Positions 37,566-64,000 of a DNA stretch of 64,000 nucleotides are shown in pieces. Every line of letters starts with the position of its first letter. The stretch's first letter is position 1. Origin of the DNA: Chrysomallon squamiferum (taxonomy: Eukaryota > Mollusca > Gastropoda > Neomphalida > Peltospiridae). The stretch is taken from the NCBI GenBank assembly GCA_012295275.1, contig CM022671.1, positions 8,242,227 to 8,306,226 on the forward strand, given 5' to 3'. The position numbers and the translations under genes are program-made. The notes beneath the pieces are model-generated. The model was not told the DNA's origin. It saw only the letters and a program-made list of their open reading frames with translations, and ran no database searches.

Positions 37566-38995
37566 CCTAAAAGAAGGTTATTTGAAAAAGAAAATGATTT
37601 GACATTTCAGCTTTGTTCAGCTCTGAAAGGTGATGTCAGTTGTTAACAACAGAATTTTTTTTTCTCTCTGTGCTGTTCAACTTTTTTGCTTTTATCAAAG
37701 TCATTTTAATTAAAGCTATAGATGACACTAGGTACAAAATGTTACATGTAACATGAAAAAACATAATACTGAACACTGCCTTTGTTAGTAACTTGTAATT
37801 TCTGTTACATGAGCTCTTATGAAACAGAACTGAGAATGTTTTTATAAAGTAAACCTTGCAACATTATTTTGAATAAAAAAAAAAAATATATAGATGATAA
37901 AATTAAATGTGGAAAGAAAAACCTTGTTTAGCATAATGTACAAAAAAGGGAAAAAGGAAAAAGATTAAAAAAAATATATATATATATCAAGAAGAAAAAG
38001 AAAGAAATAATAAGAATCAGTATCAGATTAATAATTACATATATATATATTTTTTGAATACTTATTATTTTAAAATTTAAAATTTTTTAGTATTATTATT
38101 TTAATTTTTTTATTTTTTGGTTTTGTTTGTTACTGCATTGAATATTAATAATATCTAGGATAGAGGTACAGTTCGTTATCATAATTAGTATTAAAACAAA
38201 TGAAACAACAGACTTTGTTCAAAGGTGTAATCATTAATAACAAATTAAAAACTGGAACAGGTTAAAATAATTAAATATAGTAAATAAGTATTTATTTCTT
38301 TATTTCTTTATTTTATTTTTTAATTAATCAATTTATTTATTTTTAGTTTTCATTCTAATTTTAAATTATTTATTATTTCTATTTTTTTTCAGGGACTTGG
38401 TAGAAAGCGAGTTGCAAATCAGACATACAGTTTTAAGCCTGAATTTATAACATGGATGCCAGAGAGAGAATATGTGATGAAAACACTCCGTCCACAGGTT
38501 TCTACTTACAAAATTGACTTTAGACAGGATGAGAATATCCCACAACTGCTAGTTAAAAGACCACAGACATCATTTGACAGCATTCCCACGACAACATATC
38601 GGTATGCTCATGGCCGCGATTCACCTAACAAGGAGGTGATAGATGCCATGAACAACAAGGCACTTTCATTAACAGCACACTCTCGAAGACTTCGTCCCAA
38701 GACGGCAAAACCACAATATAGGGAAACTGTCGCCTCCTGCCTCAACTGGTACGTTCCAAAACCCCCAGTCAGACCACGGGTTCCAAGTGCAACCCAGCTT
38801 ACAGACTTTGAAAATCAAACTGAATCGACATCAGTCAAACAAGAAATGATGCAACAGAATGGTCAGGATGATGTCGTATGGCCTACACCACAAGCTGTTC
38901 AAGAGATGGCACCACAACCTGTCCAAGAGATGGCTCCACCAGCAGCTGATCCAGCTCCTCCTACTGTACAAGTAGTTGTAACAGCCGCAGAATAA
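29612..38995 (+). CDS. CIMIP7: CIMIP7 / C3orf84-like ciliary microtubule inner protein
   Basis: Four exons, 29612-29638, 30697-30810, 34736-34813 and 38393-38995, all in phase 0, encode 273 residues. The N-terminus M-x-S-x-V-V-G-S-W, then GYHGHFRSKS, AKPQPPERF, FSHHDNRQSF and QGLGRKR, aligns block by block with vertebrate C3orf84 (VGSW, GFYGHYRS, AKPQPP, FSKHDNRTSF, QGIGRRK). SCLNWYVP near residue 219 matches its C-terminal ECLNW. The family is named for proteins inside sperm or ciliary doublet microtubules. The extra roughly 55 residues at the C-terminus are Gln/Pro/Ala-rich, with a repeated VQEMAP motif absent from the vertebrate protein. The protein has no membrane segment or signal peptide. 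Introns 2 and 3 (3.9 and 3.6 kb) are long compared with neighbouring genes. Confidence 0.87.
30811..34735 (+). other. CIMIP7 intron 2 (3.9 kb)
   Basis: Non-coding. It contains a (CA)24 microsatellite at 34277-34324 and several poly(A) runs. Open frames inside are short, A+T-driven and without homology. No nested gene is recognised. Confidence 0.8.
34277..34324. repeat. (CA)24 microsatellite
   Basis: Uninterrupted CA dinucleotides in CIMIP7 intron 2. Confidence 0.98.
35451..35650. repeat. About 100-bp tandem duplication in CIMIP7 intron 3
   Basis: ACTTT(C/T)AGTTTGT followed by CTTATTAATGGTATTGA occurs at 35451 and 35551, exactly 100 bp apart, followed in both by an A-rich stretch and AACAAAAT.TTACTGTACA. 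Confidence 0.75.
36534..36602. repeat. (AAT/AAC)n trinucleotide tract
   Basis: Interspersed AAT and AAC units. On the minus strand it reads as poly-Leu or poly-Tyr open frames, which are artefacts. Confidence 0.9.
37533..37560. repeat. Poly(T) run of 28
   Basis: Pure T homopolymer in CIMIP7 intron 3. Confidence 0.95.
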
Positions 38996-40677
38996 AGGAT
39001 GTCATGACATCATTTTTATATTTTAACACCACCAGTTTGGGTAAAAGTGTATTGGAAAACTGTGTATTAAGTGTTAGGAGTATGATACAGTAGTTTAGTT
39101 CAGTCAGTAATCATATTATAAAATTATAGTTAATCAATATTCATCTATTAAATTATAGTTAATTAACAGTCATATAAAAAAATTGTTATTATTATTATTA
39201 TTCTTATTAGAGAATCAATACAGAATAATTTACATAGAGAATAGAATGTCTTATTCATGTAAAGATATTACAGAAAAAATACATTAATAAAACTAATTGT
39301 ATTATAACATCCCTTTTCTTTGTATATTTTAATTTGGACATATATAATAAAAAAATAATTAATGCATTTATAATATAATAATAATAATAATAATATAAAT
39401 AATAATAAAAATTCCATAACGAAAATATTATCTTCTAAAGATCAGAATTCTTGGTATCAGTAGTTTGCCAGATTAATATTAAATTATGAATAAAATTCTA
39501 GGAAGTTATACATGTATTCATTTCAAAAAATACAACAGACATGTAATTTCCCAGTATTATAATTATATGCACCCATTTTTAACAGTATTCATAAAGAGCT
39601 CAAGTGTACTTGTAATTATTTTAATGTTTTGTATTATTACACCATTTATTCTCCAGAAATATTTTCATTTCTTATGTTGTATTTGTGTTAAGACATGTTA
39701 AGGAGACTGAATTAGCTATAACTGTCATCTCATGACAAATAAACATGACAACTAGTGTAATTATCTTCTTAGTTACTGGTAAATAAGTAACTTGTTAATT
39801 GCTATCATGCAGTGGTGAATAAATTACTAATGAATACAGAGGTCCACATTCCATTTGATTAATGTTTTACATTTTCTGAATATTTCACTGTATTTTAAAA
39901 ATTTATGAAAGCTGTTTTAATATATTTTAATATACTGAATTTATTTTTAAATGATGTTAAAATTCTATGTTCTGTATTGCAGAAATAGCAACTTCAATTT
40001 AAAGGTAACTTTTTTTTGAGGGATTTTTAAAAAATAAAATGTTTTGATATTCTATTTACAAACAAGTTTGTACTTTTTTACAATTGGATTCACTAAATAT
40101 TTCACTGAAAATATCTTAGAGACTGTTAACAAATAATTTTTAAATAATACTGGTCTTCTTCCAGGTAACAGAATTATTCATGTGTCCAGTTTGAATGTTG
40201 CCATTATTCATTTGTTTTAAATGTTTAAAAGAAATGTTTGTGATTCGTGATAAAATAATATTAATAATGATGAAAGAGTGAAGGAATATTTGGACATTAA
40301 ATTTGATTAACAAAAAAAATAATAATGCTGTCAAATTTAGCTCTAATCTCTTGTATGTTGTAAACCACGTCACATTACTCTTTACTGTCACATTATTTTA
40401 ATATCTTAGTTAATAAAATTATTTTCAAAAATCTTGGTTATATTTCTTTTCTTGTAGACATTTGAAATGCAAGAAATTTATCTTATTAAGGAAATAGATG
40501 TTAGCTGTGTATTTCTCTATTGTAATCACTTGCATGGACAGGAATAAAAATAATAGTTAAAAAACAAAAGTAAGAACTGGTTTAGAGAAATTTTATTTTA
40601 TGTACACTAATAAAATTGATATTAAATTGTAGTTCCAATGTCATTTGTTACAAATCTAAAAAAAATTGAATTCATCT
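38996..40677. other. Convergent 3' ends of CIMIP7 and MRPL42
   Basis: Non-coding interval between the CIMIP7 stop (plus) and MRPL42 stop (minus). A candidate CIMIP7 poly(A) signal AATAAA lies at 39286-39291. A candidate MRPL42 signal (TTTATT on plus) lies at 40592-40597, 81 bp after its stop. The small open frames at 39486-39701 and 40140-40391 lack codon bias, partners or homology. Confidence 0.55.
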
Positions 40678-42669
40678 TCAAATGTGATCTCTGTCTTTTG
40701 GTGGATTGAGTTTCTTGTATTTCTTTTCTGGCCTACAACAAACAAATTATATAAAAAATAAAACTGAGAAATTTAATACAACAATGAAATGACAATCTAA
40801 AAGTTAAATTTCAAATGAAATATTTCAAATGTAAAATTAAATAAACATTTATACTCCATTGTTTTAAGCATTGTTAAAGAATAAAAATAACTAAATTAAA
40901 CATTCAAATTTTTTAAAAACATTACTGCTTACTTAGGATACCAGCGATGTTTTGTTGTAAAAAAGATATTTGAAAGTTCCTGATCAGTAGGGCCAGTTGG
41001 ACGATATTTTAGTTTTTCTTCGGTCATATACTGAACTTTCAGAACAGAATCACCCTGGAAATATAATATTTTATAATGTAAGGTTTAGTTATATCATTGA
41101 AAAATGTAATTAAATGAACAACAATGTACTTTGCTGAGTTAATTTCAGTCATATTTACAAGTCATAATAAAAAAATAAAATAAAAATGTATTACAAATAT
41201 TATTTCTTTTCATTTTAAATTATTTAGGATTTACAGACAGACATACAAAGGTCTATTTCATTAATAAGTAGTATTTTTAAGGCTTTGAAAAACTTGGATA
41301 CACACCATTCCCTTGTAGGGGTCTTATTTTTTAAAATTATTATTATTTTTTTATATTTAAGTCATAAAATAGTTTCTGACTTTTGGTTTTAGAAACAACT
41401 TACTTCTGCCATGTCTGGTTGCCTTGGCAATGGCTGTAGTGAAGGAAAAAAAAAAAGGTTATTCATGAAGGATTCTGAATTTTTAAAACAAATTGTAGTT
41501 CATAAATAAAAAATAACCCTCCACAAAATAAATAATTGCTACCAATTTGTCTGACAAAATTGTGAAACAATTTGTTTCCAAAGCAAAGATAAAATATCTA
41601 ATAAAATGTAGAAAGCCAAAATATGTGAGAATGAGAGGTATATCACATTATATAAATAGGATATGTATTATGAATGTGGTATATATTAAATTACCTTTGT
41701 ATGTTCATATGGAAAGTCTGGTTCTGGATGCCAACATATCACAAAACTACCATCTTGTGACAAGCCAACTTGTGGCACTCTACAAAACAACAAAATTAGT
41801 TAAACAGTGTAAATGGTATTAATTCACTTTAAACAAAAAAAATTTAACATCCACATAATATTATTTATTTATATATATATTATATATATATATATATATT
41901 ATCCTGTATCACAGGAAAAAATGCTGCTAGCCTGCTGTATTATTTGAAAAATATGTATCTTCCTTGTGATAGTAAAAGAAAACTGGATTGTTTGTTTATG
42001 AGATAAACCCTTTTCACATGTATACTTGAACTATCAAATGATTCGTATTATTTTCTGCCGAACATTTATTTCAGAATAAACTTCAACCACAGGATCAAAA
42101 TTAACTATGTGACTATTAGTATTACCTGCTTGTGGTACTTGCGTATCTAACAAGCCTGCTGTACGACTGACCTGAAAGAAGCAAAGAAGCATTTTATTTA
42201 TCAACGAACTAATGTTTCAGGATTTCTGTTTGAAAATTAATATTTAAATGCAAGGTATACATCGTATGATAGTTAGGGTAAATTTAAATCTTGAAAAGGG
42301 AGGGGGAGAAAGCACTTTTAAAAATGTTATTCAAGTAATTAATCTAATCTTAGTTATAACAATAAGATTAAGAATATAATAAAAAGTAACCAATACTGAA
42401 TATGAATATAATTATTATTCAATATCATTATCATTATGGTTATGTGAATATTTTACTTTTTTTGTGACATTCGAAATAAAATTCAAATTGCTATTGATTG
42501 TACATTTATATATAGATTGTTAAATGAAAAAAATATATATATATTTCTCGCTGTGAAGTGCAGAAAAATTATTTTATGCTTGGTTTATAAAAAAATGTCT
42601 ATATATATTTTTACCATGTATTCTTGAAAATGCCTTCGACAAAATCACGTTCCGCACAGCAGCTGCCAT
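40678..42669 (-). CDS. MRPL42: MRPL42, mitochondrial ribosomal protein mL42
   Basis: Component of the mitochondrial large ribosomal subunit (animal-specific protein mL42). Exons in transcript order: 42669-42615, 42171-42126, 41779-41695, 41433-41404, 41054-40933, 40732-40678, all phases consistent, 130 residues (human 142). The N-terminus AAAVRNVILSKAFSRI is Arg-rich and lacks acids, as expected of a mitochondrial import signal. The conserved core follows: VGLSQDGSFVICWHPEPDFP then YEHTKPLPR (human SDGRTIVCYHP and PYEHTKPIPR). Next come LSNIFFTTKHRWYPK and the C-terminal KKLNPPKDR, both nearly identical to the human ending. The fourth coding exon is only 30 nt. Its start codon is 112 bp from that of APEH on the other strand. 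Confidence 0.96.
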
Positions 42670-42781
42670 TTTATGTTATTATTCTCGATAATAATAGTTG
42701 GTTTTGCATTTTTCACAACGTGGTTGAGCTTCGATAATCGAGTGCCAAGCATCGAGAAGGGATAAAATCATAAAGGTTGAA
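42670..42781. promoter_or_regulatory. 112-bp bidirectional promoter region of MRPL42/APEH
   Basis: The two start codons face away from each other across 112 bp. The interval contains CTCGATAAT (42683-42691), the 11-bp palindrome TCGATAATCGA (42731-42741) and ATCGAG (42751-42756), i.e. three copies of a TCGAT-type core. The repetition in so short a stretch suggests a factor site, but the factor is not identified. Confidence 0.6.
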
Positions 42782-60975
<18,194 letters not shown>

Positions 60976-61071
60976 TGAAATCAACTGAGAATATTTTTTT
61001 TTTGGTTCCTTTTTATAAATACTATTTTTCTTCCAATAAGTCCAAAAAGGACTTTATGTGTATGGTTGCAC

Positions 61072-61077
61072 AATAAA
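61072..61077 (+). terminator. Candidate APEH polyadenylation signal
   Basis: AATAAA 97 bp after the APEH stop codon (in CACAATAAATATT), a normal distance for a short 3' UTR. Confidence 0.6.
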
Positions 61078-64000
61078 TATTTTCAGTAAGACTTCAAATG
61101 TTATTATTAAAGTAATTTTTTTCTTAACAGCATGAAAAGAAATTAAAGAAAGAATACTTAAGAGATGTCATTAAAGAAATACTTTCTGGCTTTAACTGTG
61201 ATTTTTTATAAATGTTTATACAATAAGGACACATAAATGTTTGTAGTTTCTGAGTAAAAAAGAAAGAAAATAAATAAATAATTGTTGTTTGATATTTTGT
61301 AAAAGAGCTGAAGATTACAAATTTGGATTATCAAATTGTTTAGAATTTATTCTAGTTTCTCCTTGTTATTGGGGTTTCATAGATTATAATGAAGTTACAT
61401 GGCATCACATACTCTTTCAGAAAGAAACATTTAAGTAAAATATTTTTGAATTAAGTATAATAAAATAGAGAGCATATTAAGAATACTTTTTATATATTTT
61501 TTAAATGTTTGTCAGCATATAATATAATTCTGACTGGAAACATTTTTTTTATCCAAATGTGTAACAGAACAAATAAAAAATTATTGTATTGAACGAAATA
61601 TCACTTAAATTATTTGTTGTATTCTAAATCTTGTGAATGTTGCTTAAATTATTTGATTCATTTGCTGTGACCACTAGTATTTAAAATAACTATTTAAATA
61701 AATAAATTAATGAAATACAAAAATTTTAAACCTTGAAAAAAATTAAAAAGTTCCTTTCTGAATATAAAATTCCTCATTAATTATTAATTAAGATGTGATA
61801 ACCTTAATAACAATGGATTTTGTTGTAAATTGTTAAATTTGATTAGTGCAGTTTTTTGTTTATGATTTTATCATTTATATCAGGGATTCTTAAAATGATT
61901 TTGTGTAATTCACCTTAAATATTTTATCACAAAATTTCATCCATCCACAACAAAATGGCCTTAGATAATTTTCATCTTCCTCCGCTTTATATAAAAATAA
62001 GTTTGTTACATGTACACAAAATACAGTTAATTCATTTATTAAGTATTCTTTTCATGTTTTTGAATTTTCCTAACTAAAGAAATAAATAAAGACAGAGATG
62101 AGAAAGAATATTAGCATAGAAAAATTATTAGAATTTTTATTATTTTATTTTACATAAATGCAGAAAAAAAAAATCAGTTTTCAGAACATAATTCATTAAA
62201 TATCAGCATCTAATTATTTTTTTCCCCATTTTTTATTTCGTTTTCTCTACAAAGAGCATAAATTTAAAAAATGCAACCTATTATTTAAAGAAGAAAAAAA
62301 TTAATATGTGTTTACACATTGATAAACTAATTTATATTACATTACTTGTCTTGTCATTTATCAATAGTCTAATGCAGTTTTGTTGTGAAAAGTTCAATGC
62401 AAACTGACAGCTTGACCTTTTTAAATGTCAAACAAGGATTTTGATACCCAAATAATGAGTCATTAGTAATTATTTCACATATATAATGTGATATTGTCTG
62501 AATAAAATACAGACAGTATATTATTTAGTTTTTTGGTATGAAGTCTAAATCTATTCAAATCATTCATACAATTTATCTTGAGATGTATATAAATATCAAA
62601 AACAGTGGTATTTTCCTGTTAATGAGAAGGCATTGTGAAAGATCCCTTACTGCTAGAGAAAAAATAATAGCCTATTGCATTAGTGGGTTTCTTTTTATTT
62701 ATATGAATTTACCACATCTTACAATAGTGTCTTTAATAAGAAAAATTTTTTCAATGAAAGAAACAAAGCATTATTTTTTTCCTGAATATTTTATATATGC
62801 TTTATATACATTTATTTGTAACACTGATCAAATTAATTTATGTTATGTAATGTTGAAGTGTTGTATATTTTCTGGAATTGTCAGATTAAACATGTGATTT
62901 GTTAGTGAAACATGCAAATTGTTGAACTAAGCCTGTAAATTGTTGTATTAAACGCATGACTTACCAGTGAAACACATACACTGCCAATTAAACAAAACTG
63001 TTTGAAGTAAATGCAAATTACCCCTTAAATTGTCATGCTCATACTGTGTGTTCAAAAATAGGTTGTGTATTGTGCTACTGAATGAACTATTGTTCTAAAA
63101 AATTAATATAAATTTTCTAATTTATAATTACTGTAATAATAATTATGTAATGAGAATTTAACTAGCATAAATTTATTCTATTTATTATATATTTATATTA
63201 GCCAGTATGCATCCAGCATGGTAAATAATCAGTATTTAACTAACATAAATCTTTATTATTTACTTTTTAATTAGCGTAAATCAGTATTATAATTTATGCT
63301 ATCTAATTTTAAATTTACAAAAAAGAAAAATTAAAAAAAGGTTAAATGGTAAAAATAGTCATGATTGAGATACATACGATTGTTTTTAATACAAATACAT
63401 TTGATTGTGGAGCATTTAAAACATATATTTATTGATCATTTTACTGATTATTTTATTTTTATACAGATTTTAATATTTTCACTTAAGCAGCTATATATTC
63501 ACTTACATAAATTATACCGGTAATGATGCGTAAAAGTGTTTTGTTTGTGAAAGTGTAAAAATGTAATATGTGTATGGATGTACAATATATAGTTTTACAT
63601 ATATTCTAAATGATTGAATATATATAAACACGCACGCACACACACACATTCTTGTGTGTTACTTTTGGTGATGTCTTTGTTTTTCTTTGTTTTTTGAAAA
63701 TTTAAATGAATATATATTAACACTAATCACATCCAAGATCTGAAGATTATAAAAAATTATGGAAAGAATTAATTACCTAATTATTAAAGTTATCGCTAGA
63801 AATATATATGTTTATACTATGGTACAATAATGAAACAGGGTTTTGAATAAAAGATAAATTAACTGCACTTTTTTTGTCATTTATTTTTATAACATTTTAT
63901 GTATATGTATATGTATAATAACAAAATTTAATATAGGCAGCTTAAAGAACACCGTTTACATTTTAAATAATGGCCGTGCTATTTTTTTGTGTGAGCGTTT
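61078..64000. other. Region downstream of APEH, no gene seen
   Basis: A+T-rich sequence with no supported exon on either strand. The 119-codon open frame at 62538-62897 (plus) has no recognisable domain, an A+T-driven composition and no splice partners, so I do not call it. At 62884-62990 a loose repeat of the type TTAAAC.TG....T..GTGAAACA occurs twice. A CA run lies near 63630-63648. Confidence 0.6.

Larger units (their letters stand above)
34814..38392 (+). other. CIMIP7 intron 3 (3.6 kb)
   Basis: Non-coding. It contains a roughly 100-bp diverged tandem duplication (35451-35650), an AAT/AAC trinucleotide tract (36534-36602), a mixed TG/TA/CA block (37218-37376) and a 28-nt T run (37533-37560). 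No exon-like open stretch is seen before the last exon at 38393. Confidence 0.8.

Noticed and set aside
39486-39701. 71-codon plus-strand open frame after CIMIP7
   Set aside because: Lies in the intergenic or 3' region beyond the CIMIP7 poly(A) candidate. Composition is that of random A+T DNA.
62538-62897. 119-codon open frame downstream of APEH
   Set aside because: No recognisable domain, A+T-driven composition, no splice partners and no conserved neighbour. One chance open frame of this length is not surprising in 64 kb.

Overview
The window is nuclear DNA of an animal. It is very A+T rich, full of homopolymers and microsatellites, and its genes are split by GT-AG introns (two are GC-AG). 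I assembled eight protein-coding genes exon by exon. Splice phase was checked at every junction, and all but one close in frame. All eight have recognisable vertebrate homologues. Motile-cilium genes and a meiotic gene show a ciliated, sexually reproducing metazoan. The base composition, short introns and simple repeats suggest an invertebrate, but the sequence alone does not tell me whether it is a mollusc, annelid or cnidarian.

Layout, left to right: CFAP54 (minus, only the first six coding exons, runs off the left edge); DNAAF11/LRRC6 (plus, complete, 17 exons), head-to-head with CFAP54; MANBAL (minus, 2 exons); GTSE1-like (plus, 13 exons plus one optional microexon); an IHO1/CCDC36-like meiotic coiled-coil gene (minus, 12 exons, one unresolved junction); CIMIP7/C3orf84-like (plus, 4 exons), head-to-head with IHO1; MRPL42 (minus, 6 exons); APEH acylaminoacyl-peptidase (plus, 23 exons), whose start codon lies 112 bp from that of MRPL42. 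The last 3 kb holds no gene I can support.

Strands alternate strictly (- + - + - + - +), so every neighbouring pair is either divergent with a shared upstream region or convergent with facing 3' ends. Three of the four divergent intervals are short and carry visible promoter-type structure. These are RFX-like half-sites between the two cilium genes, a CpG-rich block with inverted ETS-like sites and an E-box between IHO1 and CIMIP7, and a repeated TCGATAAT motif between MRPL42 and APEH. The fourth, between MANBAL and GTSE1, is longer and contains a complete 350-bp hAT-type MITE with a perfect 8-bp target-site duplication.

Functionally, CFAP54 (central apparatus), DNAAF11 (dynein preassembly) and CIMIP7 (microtubule inner protein family) belong to motile cilia or sperm flagella. 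IHO1 (meiotic break formation) and GTSE1 (mitotic microtubule regulator) are germline or proliferation genes. MRPL42, APEH and MANBAL are housekeeping. I found no wholly new system. The most notable points are the multi-SxIP array and GC-AG introns of GTSE1, the divergent IHO1 homologue, and a 1.15-kb tandem duplication of almost pure A+T sequence inside an APEH intron.
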